Of a stretch of DNA of 34,349 nt, positions 1-8,697 are shown one piece after another. A program made the translations under genes and the position numbers. The notes beneath the pieces were generated by a model, which was not told the DNA's origin, searched no databases, and was given only the letters and a program-made list of their open reading frames with translations. How positions within the stretch are numbered: the first letter of the stretch is position 1; every line of letters starts with the position of its first letter. Location of the stretch: NCBI GenBank assembly GCA_003427395.1, contig BFEA01000454.1:570700-605048 (forward strand), read 5' to 3'. Source of the stretch: Chara braunii. Its lineage: Eukaryota > Streptophyta > Charophyceae > Charales > Characeae.

Positions 1-42
<42 letters not shown>
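1..42. repeat. (CT)n microsatellite at window edge
   Basis: Uninterrupted CT dinucleotides start at the first base, so the array probably continues outside the window. It is followed by a short C run. Confidence 0.95.
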
Positions 43-43
<1 letters not shown>

Positions 44-648
44 CCCTCTGCATTCAACGTATCAGGAACGATGGATTGAGGGAAGCAGGAGGAAGTTAGG
101 AAAAGATGGTCTCGTAAACTTTCAAACTTGTGACTGAATGCTATACACATGTAACTGTCGTCGATAAACAGACCACTTGCTTAATCTCTGATGAAATCAA
201 ATGGATCATGGATGTGGATATCTAAGGGGGGGGGGGAATACAGTAAGAGGAGGGTAGAAAAACTGATTGCAATGAAACAATGCTGAAAGCTAAATTGGAA
301 GCAACATCAAGGAGGTAGTCAAAACTGAGAGCAGGGGAATTTTTTGACTTCACTGAAGAAGAGGGAATGAATGAACTTCAATGAAGTGAAGGAAACACAC
401 ATGTTGTGTTCGAATGGTACCATTCAAACATAACCGTTGATAAACAGGTTATGAGTTCAAATCCTGACAGAATCAGTTCTTATTACTTTTTAATACTCTT
501 TAATAGTCTTTATCCAATAATGTTAGGGGCTTACCCCCTTTTTGAAAATCAAGAAAAAGAATGCACATTGAAGGAAAGAAATATGAGTAGTGGAAGGAAA
601 GTCGATCAATGATGAAGAAGAACGACATTCATAGTGTCCAAATCTCCT

Positions 649-649
<1 letters not shown>
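43..649. other. unassigned AT-leaning sequence
   Basis: I see no convincing gene, RNA or transposon signature here. Short open frames exist but have no recognisable motif or splice context. A run of nine to ten G occurs near 227-236. Confidence 0.5.

Positions 650-730
<81 letters not shown>
650..730. repeat. (CT)n microsatellite, about 80 bp
   Basis: About 40 uninterrupted CT units. The low-complexity Ser-Leu and Arg-Glu open frames on both strands come from this array and are not genes. Confidence 0.97.
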
Positions 731-733
<3 letters not shown>

Positions 734-808
734 CCCCTCTGCTGTGCTGTGGGCAAGAAACTGCCCTTGTGCTCCCCTCACTGTCACTGACATGCTGCGC
801 GCTGCAGG

Positions 809-809
<1 letters not shown>

Positions 810-849
<40 letters not shown>

Positions 850-850
850 T
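810..850. repeat. compound (CT)n(CA)n microsatellite
   Basis: CT units pass directly into CA units, ending 17 bases before the candidate exon at 868-962. The tract could act as a pyrimidine-rich stretch upstream of an acceptor, which is inference. Confidence 0.9.
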
Positions 851-867
851 GTACACTACTGAGTAGT

Positions 868-962
868 ATGCCTACCGAGCTTCGATCTATGGATGCCACC
901 ATTGCCTGCTTGATGTCTCATGAAGCAGAGGATCAGTGCAGCACCAAGGTGATGCCTTTCAG
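868..962 (+). CDS. candidate exon of an unidentified host gene (weak)
   Basis: A possible coding exon starts at an ATG at 868 (or at an acceptor AG at 865-866) and ends at 962 before GTAAGC, a strong plant-type donor. Only one of the three frames is open. It begins MPTELRSMDATIACL, has non-repetitive composition unlike the flanking microsatellites, and leaves two bases of a split codon at the donor. That phase does not match the next candidate exon at 2386, which begins in phase 0, so a direct join is not supported and another exon would be needed. I recognise no protein family. It may be chance. Confidence 0.25.
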
Positions 963-1501
963 GTAAGCACCCCCCATGCCAAACTTCTCCAACACAGTGC
1001 TGAGCTCCAGTCACCTTCACAATGTTGCAGCTGTTTCCTCCTCCTCCTCCTCCTCCCCTCCTCCCCTCCTCCCAGGATTTCTCCTCAGAACAGGGTGCCT
1101 AACACCTCCCCTTGGGTAGGTCCTAGACCTACAAGTACACAGGCCAAACACTGCACCTTACCCCATACCTTTTTACACCTTGCTAGACCTTGTTAGACCT
1201 TCGTCGGCCTCTTTAGACCATTTCAGAGTCTTCAGACCTTTTTTTTAAACCTTGTGGACATCCGTCCTGGGCCCTACTGGATGCTTTGGTGGACCCTCAT
1301 CGATGACCTGCACACCTTAAATCCTTTTTGGCACAGCTCCAGTCTCTCAAACGTTTTTTTATTTTTTTATTTTTTTTTAATATTTATTCTCCCCTGAGAT
1401 CTGAAACTTAGGCTAGTAGTCTTTGGAAGGATAGGAATCGGACTGATGCTTCCCCTAGAATGGAAAGGAGCCAGAATTGTACGGTTCTGTTCTTTTTGTA
1501 A
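963..1501. other. non-coding, pyrimidine-rich and T-run sequence
   Basis: Contains CTC-rich stretches (1038-1075), several loosely spaced TAGACC motifs (about 1125-1245) and T-rich runs broken by A (1353-1380). No gene is supported. The last 60 bases lead into the U6-like segment without resembling the 5' half of U6. Confidence 0.5.
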
Positions 1502-1562
1502 ACAATTAACATGGCCCCGGCGCAAGGATGCCACACATAAACGGATAACGGTCCACAAGTTT
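1502..1562 (+). ncRNA. U6 snRNA-like 3' fragment (diverged pseudogene)
   Basis: The segment reads like the 3' half of U6: a variant of ATTAGCATGGCCCC, then GCGCAAGGATG, a variant of ACACGCACAAATCG, then GGTCCA and a short T run. By eye identity to the conserved U6 core is about 80 percent. The 5' stem-loop and the ACAGAGA box are absent upstream, so it is a truncated copy and not a functional snRNA gene. An A-rich run follows at 1571-1590, as expected of a retroposed copy. A second, closer U6-like half is on the minus strand at 30879-30946. Confidence 0.6.
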
Positions 1563-1757
1563 AGGGAGGGAAAAAAAAAAATAAAAAAATCCTAGGAGGA
1601 ACCCGCTAGGTGTGTTTGACCCTCCTTGAGGGGGTTTGGAGGGGGGGGGGCCCGGGGGGCTTTCATCCGGTACTACCGGGGTAGTGTTCAGTCTCCCTTA
1701 AAGGAGGCTCAACAAGCCTTCCATTCGGGAGCGGAGGAAAAAAAAAGGGCAATCGAC

Positions 1758-1865
1758 AGCGGTAGAGCACGAACGGGCCTAGCTCAGTTGATAGCTTGAT
1801 ACACCCATAAACTGTTGATGCACTGAGCTGTTGAATTACAGACCTGAGTTTTTTCGAACTCCGAT
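1758..1865 (+). repeat. tRNA-like / SINE-head fragment
   Basis: GGCCTAGCTCAGTTGATAG (about 1776-1794) resembles a tRNA D-arm with a Pol III A box. TTTTCGAACTCC (about 1851-1862) resembles a B box 60 bases downstream. An extra D-arm-like AGCGGTAGAGCAC lies at 1759-1771. The arms do not fold into a normal cloverleaf, so this is best read as a decayed tRNA-derived SINE head. GGCCTAGCTCAGTTG recurs on the minus strand near 30220-30235. Confidence 0.4.
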
Positions 1866-2184
1866 GGAAGCAGATGAGTAAAATACTAAGGAGAAAAAGG
1901 AAGGCCCCTGGGTAGGAAAGAAGAGGATCCCCCCAGTGCCTAAGAGAAAGGGACGGGAACGGGAACGGAACAGACTTATCAGACTTACGCAGAAGGAACA
2001 CATGCACTGATTGGAATGGAGGGTGCCTGAATAAAGAGTAGCAGTTATGAGAAGGGTTCAGAGAATGGAGCAGCAATGGAGATAAAAGAGAGGAGAGAGA
2101 AAAGGGAGAAGAGAGAGGGAGGGGGGAGAGGAGAAAGATAAGTCCATAGTACTCCATACTCGCCTAAGATTTTTTCTGTTCTTT

Positions 2185-2279
2185 TGTTGTTGTTGTTGTT
2201 GTTGTTTTCCCTTTTTTTGTTCTTTTTCTGTTCTCCCCTTTTTGTATTTTTTTTCCCCCTTTTTCTTGTTTTTTTTTTT

Positions 2280-2326
<47 letters not shown>
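2185..2326. repeat. TTG repeat and 40-base T run
   Basis: A GTT array (about 2187-2207) is followed by T-rich sequence and an uninterrupted run of 40 T (2287-2326). On the minus strand this looks like a retroposon A tail, but I cannot identify an element body next to it. It also lies upstream of the acceptor of the exon at 2386. Confidence 0.85.
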
Positions 2327-2385
2327 CCCGTACTGTCTGTGACTTTTCTGTGTCATTGCTCTTTTTACACTCGTCCAGATTTCAG

Positions 2386-2493
2386 GCCAGTGCTATGTTG
2401 GGCATGTACCGTAGGATGAGGGTGATCGTACCACGACCAATTCAATCACTGCCTCGAAGATCGAGTACGCCTCCTGGTCCTTGGGACACTGAT
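2386..2493 (+). CDS. candidate phase-0 exon of an unidentified host gene
   Basis: A 108-base stretch is bounded by an acceptor (pyrimidine-rich tract ending GATTTCAG at 2378-2385) and a consensus donor GTAAGT at 2494. Only one frame is open, giving 36 complete codons that start ASAMLGMYRRMRV and end STPPGPWDTD. Both ends are at codon boundaries (phase 0). The other two frames contain stops. The peptide is basic and proline-rich at its end, and I do not recognise it. It is bordered by T runs on both sides. Two further phase-0 plus-strand exon candidates lie at 25285-25380 and 25707-25832, so a gene with a giant repeat-filled intron is possible. Confidence 0.42.
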
Positions 2494-2911
2494 GTAAGTT
2501 TTTTTTTTTTTTTTTTTTTTTTCCTTTCTAATGCGAGATTTATTGCGAAATATTCTTCAATAATGAATGCTCTCAGCCCGAGTTTCTGGTAACTTCTATT
2601 AATTTAAGGCTTTAAAGTTTAAATTTTAAAAGTTTTAAAGTGTAATGTTTGAAGTTTTAGGTTCAGACTCTTCAGAGTCTAAAGTTAAAATTTTTAAACC
2701 ATCACTCCCTCCATGTGACCTCACCCCCACCCCGGTTATAAAGTGGCTTGCCTGTTTTGATTGGTCCTTGGGATGAACAATTCGACAGCCCCCATCGGCA
2801 ACAGGCTTTCTTTTCTTGGTATGCCGCAGGAGTCGGCGTGAATATCAGGAGGTAGTGGAGGCTTAAGCCCTCTGGATGTCCACACCCATGCTCAGGAACT
2901 GAACTATCAGA
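2494..2911. other. intron-like low-complexity sequence
   Basis: A run of 24 T (2499-2522) directly follows the donor. The stretch 2595-2700 consists of irregular TTTAAAG/AAGTTTT words with a perfect GACTCT-TC-AGAGTC hairpin near 2667-2680. No gene or known element is seen. Confidence 0.5.
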
Positions 2912-3035
2912 TTAGCTAACTTGTATGGCCTCACTAGCTAGGCTACAAGAGTGGCCCGGGACCACTTGCCCGTCCGGGCCAGAAAGAAGGGAAAGAAAGA
3001 GGAAAAAACGGTAAAGAATACAGATCCGACCCTGA
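2912..3035 (-). repeat. inverted copy of the flank beyond LTR1 (14484-14606)
   Basis: The sequence is the reverse complement of 14484-14606, including the pyrimidine-rich tract and CTTGTAGCCTAGCTAGTGAG. With the LTR1 tail (3036-3101) and LTR2 (3102-4253) it forms one arm of a large inverted repeat. Homology ends at CTGATAG in both copies. Confidence 0.85.
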
Positions 3036-3101
3036 TGCAAGGAAAATGAGCAACAGCGACACGACAAAATCCAGAATGCACAATCCCATTGAAAGCCAGT
3101 A
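3036..3101 (-). mobile_element. terminal fragment of an LTR1-family LTR
   Basis: The reverse complement matches the last roughly 65 bases of LTR1 (CTGGCTTTCAATG ... TTCCTTGCA) found intact at 23554-24515. It is cut where LTR2 begins, essentially the same junction as in the nested LTR1 at 12182-14483, though four bases of the target (ATAG) are missing here. Confidence 0.85.
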
Positions 3102-4253
3102 TGTGGCATTCTGACACCACACGGGCCCCAGTTAGCGCCCGGCTCTGTAGTTAGGCTTAGTTAGGCCTAGGGTCAGGGGTCACGTCGGTTCAGACCAGTA
3201 GGTCAGACCAGAGGCTGAGTAGGCCAATGGTCACAAGGGCCAGGCCGGTACCCGTCCAACACTAGGACCTACCGGCGGCGGAGTTTTGAAGGCGGCCAAG
3301 TTTAGGCGCCACTTTTCAGAGTTCGGATCGGATCTGAACCGTTGGACTGAAGCAACGGTCCAGACCCGAAGGTACCAGCAGCCTGGACACCGGCCCAGCG
3401 CTATACCAGCTGGGTACCAGCCTCAGTAGGGAGGCTAGTCCAGGACAGCGTTTTGGCGTTAGGATTAGCGCAGCAGCGAGGAGGATTAGCACAGAAGCGA
3501 GGAAGATTAGCGCAGCAGCGGTTAGCGCCAGCTCTCTGGCCCAGCCCGCAGCCCAGCGCCCAGCTCTGCAGCGCCATAGCTGCATCGCCAGGCTCGGCCT
3601 CAGCGGACATCGGCAGGGACAGCTCGGTCACTCAGATATCGGGAAGAAAGGCTTCACCTTTCTTCCCTCCTCCTCTTCTCTTCCTCTCCTCCTCCGCCTC
3701 TCTCTCCTCCTGCCCTCTAAGTCTAAGTCTACTTCTTGGGTTACTCCTACTGGACTTCTACGGGTATGAAGGATGGTTACAAGTTCTGATGATATCAGGA
3801 GGCCACGACAGTGAGACTTTCGGTTGAGGACTACTTTTGGGGGATCTGACTTCATCTACCTCCGGAGATGTATCTTGGCATTGAGAGATCGATATCTGGG
3901 ACACTGTGAGACTCTGTGTTCGCGACATTTCAGATTTTCGCTACTTATGACATTTCGAGATACTATTTTTGGAGACATTTAGTTGACGTCCTCTTCCCTC
4001 TGTTCCTCCCTTCGTCTCTCCTCCCCTCCATTCATCTGTGTATGAGATTAGACCCTGGCCTTTTCTTCCATAACCAAGGCCAGGGCTTTCACACCACCGA
4101 TGTATGTTTGTGAGGGATTCGTTGCAGTCTGAGTCAGGTTTGAGTCAGTCCATGTGTATCAAGTCTTCCGCTGTAATTGTATTTGCTCTGTATTATCTGG
4201 TCGGTTCTGGGATTCTGCGCCATACTTATGTCTGTGTTCACGAGTATGCAAGA
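3102..4253 (+). mobile_element. LTR2-family 5' LTR (about 1152 bp)
   Basis: Starts TGTGGCATTCTGACACC and ends TATGCAAGA; other copies end TATGCAACA, so canonical TG...CA termini with one mutation. It is followed three bases later by a primer binding site, which identifies it as a 5' LTR in plus orientation. Copies lie in minus orientation at 13253-14413, 14617-15312 (partial) and 27135-28327. A GC-rich minisatellite of roughly 20-bp units (GATTAGCGCAGCAGCGAGGA) at about 3466-3525 varies in copy number among copies. No open frame inside is convincing. Confidence 0.85.
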
Positions 4254-4256
4254 GTT

Positions 4257-4268
4257 TGGTATCGGAGC
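4257..4268 (+). promoter_or_regulatory. primer binding site for initiator tRNA-Met
   Basis: TGGTATCGGAGC differs by one base from TGGTATCAGAGC, the usual complement of the initiator Met tRNA 3' end used by plant LTR retrotransposons. It sits three bases after the LTR2 end, where minus-strand DNA synthesis would be primed. Confidence 0.8.
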
Positions 4269-5410
4269 AGACCAGCATTGGATGACTCGTCATCAATCGA
4301 TCGATTGATGGATCAAGCTGCTCAACTAGCGCTTGATCAACCAATTGATTGATTGATTGATTGATTGATTGTTTTCACCTATACTCTGTTATCATTATAA
4401 GTTTTCTTCTTTTCGTTGCTGATCAAGTCAGTTTTGACCTATTTGTAGGTTTCGGCCATCTCCGATTTTGCGTGATCAGGGTAATTCACGAAAACGCGAT
4501 TAACCCTAATTAGCGCAGATTAGGGTTAGGACTAACCTAAATCTAGACCTAACGACCGATCTCTCCAACGGATAGTAGCGCCAGCCAGGCACCCAGCCTA
4601 ATTAGGGCAGATCGGGCCTGAGCACGGCCACATTCAAACTGCAACTTCTCGGAACATTCACTTTTTGCCAATTGCATCTCTTTTGCGATCAAAGCCTAAA
4701 TCTTTGCAGCAAATTGTGTATCTTCCAACTACCATTCATCTGATACTTACCTCATGACCTCCAAATCCCTACACTATAGAAATTGCTAATCCCGCAGTAT
4801 GTAACAAATCGCCGATCTGGGCCGTCGACTCCTCTAAAACTGGAAAAAGAAAGATCAACTCATGTTTGTCGACCACGATGGTCAGGCAACAGAGATTGAT
4901 GACTTCCCAGACTAAGGGGAGGAGACAGAGCAGGATGGGGCCAGCGAGACTTCGGATGGGGGAGTCGTGGCACCCATCAAAGAGAAAGCTAGGGAGACCG
5001 GGAAGCAAAAGGTAGGCCGGTCCAAGGGTCAGGGCGACCAAGGAACACCCCCCTGGGTAAAACTTGGTTTAGATTATGAGGTGTGGCAAGACCGAGTTGC
5101 TAGGGGCACGTCTATGAACTGTGGCAACCATGGCCACACACTTCTCGTACGAGCCGAGGCAAAAAGGTCACCATGAAGGTAGCCTCTCCAACAGTGGTGA
5201 GCTTATCTTCGAACCCTGGCAGTGCGTCTGCGTGCACTTTGCAGGGAAACACCTCAGGCCAGTAGGAGTGTTAGCCGCTCTTACTCGTGTTGAAGTGGTA
5301 ACGTTGCCTTCCCCACTTCAAGCGTTGGCGAAGGCTAGTGACCCGTCCAGCGCCCCTCAGACACATTCAGATCCACCGATGCTCCGTTCAAGAGATGTGT
5401 TTCGAGAGAT
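4269..5410 (+). pseudogene. retrotransposon leader and decayed gag end
   Basis: This is the internal region between primer site and protease. The first part is non-coding, with an ATTG tandem repeat at 4344-4371. From about 4900 scattered frames look like a decayed Gag C-terminus: lysine-rich sequence, then near 5115-5160 a broken zinc knuckle reading S-M-N-C-G-N-H-G-H. The first Cys of the expected CX2CX4HX4C is Ser and the last Cys is lost through a frame change. No capsid domain is recognisable, so most of gag is deleted or too decayed to read. It may belong to a different family from the flanking LTR2 (see the mismatched-LTR finding). Confidence 0.5.
4344..4371. repeat. (ATTG)n microsatellite
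   Basis: About seven ATTG units within the leader of the Ty3 element. Confidence 0.9.
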
Positions 5411-5954
5411 GTGTCTGACTCCCTAGAAGAGTTACAGACTGAGTGGTCAGGGAAGGACCACAGAGACTCTTGGGCGATGATAAGTAAAGGTCCTAGGGGT
5501 GAACATTTCGTGGTAGAGGTTGATGTAGGTGGCCGCAAAGTGGGTGCCTTCGCAGACATAGGCTCTACACAAAACTTCATCAGTCATGCTTGGTGCCTTC
5601 GCAGACATAGGCTCTACACGAAACTTCATCAATCGTGCTTGTGTGGATAGGTTGCGCTTAGGGGACCAAGTGCAGCGGCTTAGCAGATCTGTAGCATCTA
5701 CGCTAGCCAACAAGCATCGTATGGTTGTCCAAGACTATGTCAAAGACGTAGTCTGCACCTTCTCCTATGGAGGAGGGGAAGTGAAACATAAAATTGCATT
5801 CCTTGTCAGCGACGAACTGTCATTTGACATGTTGCTAGGTATGTACTACCTCGAGGTCGCTCAACCTCAGTTCGATTGGGATAGAAAGGTATTGATCCAC
5901 AAGTTGCCCAACGGTAGAACCGTTCGATTGCAAAGTTCAAAGCTACCAGTCTAG
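5411..5954 (+). pseudogene. Ty3 retropepsin-like protease, frameshifted
   Basis: The pol-encoded aspartic protease that would cut the Gag-Pol polyprotein. Evidence is VVEVDVGGRKVGAFADIGST around the active site, then LANKHRMVVQDYVKDV, and the terminal hallmark DMLLGMYYLEVAQPQFDW. The catalytic triplet reads D-I-G instead of D-T/S-G. A 49-bp direct duplication (5543-5640) repeats the active-site coding segment and shifts the frame, so the first frame stops at 5650 and the rest is read from 5586. A TAG at 5952-5954 then closes the frame before RT. It cannot make an active enzyme. RT follows at once, in the order PR-RT-RNase H-IN typical of Ty3/gypsy pol. Confidence 0.85.
5543..5640 (+). repeat. 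49-bp tandem duplication across the protease active site
   Basis: GGTGCCTTCGCAGACATAGG recurs at 5543 and 5592, with the following roughly 30 bases also nearly identical. The 49-bp period is not a multiple of three and breaks the protease frame. Confidence 0.93.
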
Positions 5955-7489
5955 TGGAAAACTATGAGTGTATGTGTGCATCTTCCTTCTATAACTACTA
6001 TAAGCAGAATCGCGAGGAAGGCATGTATCTAGTCTTTGTCTCTGAGAAAGGGGAGACCATAAAATCACCCCCTGAGATAGAATCAGTCGTCGCTCAGTAT
6101 TCCGACCCTTTTGAGGAGCCCATAGGTGTGGTGGAAAGGGAGGTGGTCCATGCAATAGAGGTTGTCCCAGGTAGTAGGGTGCCTAGAGGACGAATTTATA
6201 TGAGTCTCCTGCGGAGTTGGATAAGCTCCGCCGCCAGCTCAAAGAGCTCACAGAGAAGAGATGGATTCGGCCAAGTACCTCCCCTTACGACACGCCAGTC
6301 TTATTTGTTCCTAAGAAGGGAGGTACACAAAGGATGTGCATTAACTATAAAGGCCTCAATGCCATCACCGTAAAGAACGCAGAGCCCCTACCCCGCATCG
6401 ACGACCTACTGGATAGAATGCAAGGATGCCCTTACTTTACTAAGATAGATCTAAAGTCCGAATACCATCAAATTGTCATTAGACCTGAGGACCAACACAA
6501 AACCGTTTTCCATACCAGGTACGGTCTGTACGAGTTTGTGGTGATGCCCTTTAACCTATGCAATGCACCTGGAACATTCGAGCACGCAATGAATAGGATT
6601 TTTCATGAATACTTAGACAAGTTTATCGTCGTGTACCTCGACGATATTCTTTAGTAGGACTGCAGAGGAGCGTGCTGAGCACTTGAAAATAGTGCTAGGT
6701 CTCCTAAGACAACACCGGTACAAGGTCAACCTGGAGAAATGTGAGTTCGGTCGCACCAAGATCTTGTACTTGGGTCATGAAATCTCTACGGATGGGTTGA
6801 GGCCAGACAATGCCAAAGTGGCCAGCATACGAGACTGGCCCAGACCTCAGACAGTTACTGAGGTCCGGTCATTTTTGGGGATGACGAGCCATCACCACCT
6901 GTTTGTTAAGAACTATAGTACTATAGCTTCCCCACTAATTGACCTAACACGCCTTGACACCCCTTGGGAGTGGACCGAAGAGTGTGAAGCAAACTTCAAG
7001 AAATTGAAGTATGCTTTGACACACTACAAAGTCCTCAAACTTCCAGACCCTGATCAACCATTTGTAGTGACCACAGACGCCAACCAATATGGCATAGGCG
7101 TGGTCCTTGCGCAAAGGGAAGGGAAAAAGTTGAGGCCAATCGAGTACATGAGCAAAAATATGCCATCCCAAAAGCTAGCAAAGTCCACGTATGAACGTGA
7201 GCTTTATGCCCTCTACAGAGCGCTGGTCCACTGGAGACACTATCTCCTAGGCAGATTCTTCTACTTGAGGTGTGACCACGAGACTTTGCGCAGGATTAAG
7301 ACACAACCTATACCCTCTGACGCACTCAAACGGTGGATTGAAGTGATAGACATGTATGACTATCAACTTGATCCAATCAAGGGAGAGTACAACAAAGTGG
7401 CTGATGCACTATCGCGAAGGGCATATTATCTGGGCGCGCTAGTAACTGAGTTTGGCATATGTGACGACGTAACTCGATCCTTGGTGTAG
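5955..7489 (+). pseudogene. Ty3 reverse transcriptase and RNase H, frameshifted
   Basis: Reads as a Ty3/gypsy RT followed by RNase H. A pre-RT linker (5955-6204) shifts frame near 6204 into [22 protein letters not shown] motifs follow: [19 protein letters not shown], the [11 protein letters not shown] block, [18 protein letters not shown], and the catalytic YLDDIL at about 6637-6654. A one-base shift at about 6650 breaks the frame directly after the catalytic motif. From 6683 the frame is open to 7489: the connection region (YLGHEISTDGLRPD), then RNase H with candidate catalytic residues in TTDANQYGIG, YERELYA, RCDHETL and ADALSR. A TAG at 7487-7489 ends it. All expected domains are present, so the copy was once autonomous; it is now inactive. 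Confidence 0.93.
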
Positions 7490-8302
7490 ACCTATCAGCA
7501 AGATCCAGTTATGTCTGAGATCATTCGTAAATTTCAACCGAAGGATAAGTTAACCTCCGATGAATTTACAATGGTAAATGGCTTGTTGTTTCTTGAGAAG
7601 GCAGGAAACAAAAGATTATGTGTTTCAGATAGAGAGTCTTTACGTAGTTTATTTTAGGGGAATGTCATCATGCAACTGGTCATTTTGGCTATAAAAAGAC
7701 ATCAGCTAACCTAATGCAGAGATTTTGGTGGACCACTACGATGCAAGATGCAAAAAGGTACGTTGAAACCTGCCAGGTTTGCCAACGGGACAAACCTAGG
7801 ACTCAGTCTCCGCTAGGGCTAATCAAGCCATTTGCCGATTCCTGAAGGTCCTGGTCAAAGTGTGTCCATGGACTTCATGGACACTCTTGTGACCGGCAAG
7901 AGTGGAAAGAGACACATCTTTGTTATAGTTGACCGCTTCTCCAATTATGCTTGACAAATAGCTATGCCAAAAAACGCTAAAACTGACTATGTCATCAGGT
8001 TGTTTATGGAGAACTGGGTACGGGACTTTGGTTTACCTAAGTCCATCGCCGGTGATAGGGATGTTCGCTTTACTAGCGAACTCTGGCAAAACACTGCCCA
8101 ACAGATGGGTACCAGACTACAAATGACATCAGGGAATCACCCCGAGTCAAATGGACAGGCGGAACAAATGAACCGAGTAGCGCAGCACCTGCTTAGGCAC
8201 TACATCAAGCCAAGTCAGGATGACTGAGACGAGAAACTACCTCTTGTCACCAGCCTGTACAACAACGCTGTACACAGCGCTACTTGCATGACTCCCAACC
8301 AA
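7490..8302 (+). pseudogene. Ty3 integrase, N-terminal and catalytic parts, interrupted
   Basis: Continues pol after the stop at 7487. An HHCC zinc-binding domain is visible as CHHATGHFGYKK ... ETCQVCQRDK (about 7660-7800), then the catalytic core with the DDE residues in SMDFMD, GDRDVRF and QAEQMNR. Damage: TAG at 7655-7657 with a frame change, another frame change near 7830, TGA at 7952-7954 and TGA at 8225-8227. The last two look like C-to-T or G-to-A changes of Arg and Trp codons. The frame is cut at about 8302 by the T tract of the inserted LINE and resumes at 11425 with GWKPRSALDFLLP. Confidence 0.9.
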
Positions 8303-8697
8303 TTTTTTTTTATTTTTTTTTATTTTTTTTTAAGGCTCCATCTATTAGTGGGGAGCAGCACCTGCTGGAAACCGGGTCCAGCGTCCCTTACATTGTGAGA
8401 ATCCATATGATGAGATGAGAAATAGTTTCACTAACCCCTGTGCTGGAAACCGGGTCCAACGTCCCATTGCTAAATCTCTTCTATTTCTGATAACCAGGCC
8501 CACTACCTTGCTACCCTCTGTGTATTCTCTTTTTTCACAAAGGGAACCAACCCGTTCTCAGAAAAAGTTGTTGCAGGTGCTAAAAACCGGATCTGAATGT
8601 AGGAGTGCCTCTTCAGTTAGAATTCTGACCGCCTGATGAGAATGATATTTCTAGCCTCCCTCTTCAAAACTCCTCTAACACTACCAAGTCCTGGAGC
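8303..8697 (-). repeat. LINE 3' UTR and A-rich tail
   Basis: On the minus strand the A tail is built of A blocks with regular T interruptions. The UTR contains the family motif GGACGCTGGACCCGG (complement near 8380-8394). A second partial copy of the same motif at about 8440-8465 shows internal duplication. The same motif begins the second LINE at 31731. Confidence 0.8.

Noticed and set aside
523-966. Open frames rich in Arg-Glu, Ser-Leu and His-Thr on both strands
   Set aside because: They are direct translations of CT/GA and CA microsatellites with no non-repeat support.
2045-2356. Lys/Arg/Asn-rich open frames
   Set aside because: Produced by the T40 run and TTG repeat.
4500-4560. Telomere-like TTAGGGTTAGG
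   Set aside because: Only about one and a half units, within the leader of a retroelement; no array.
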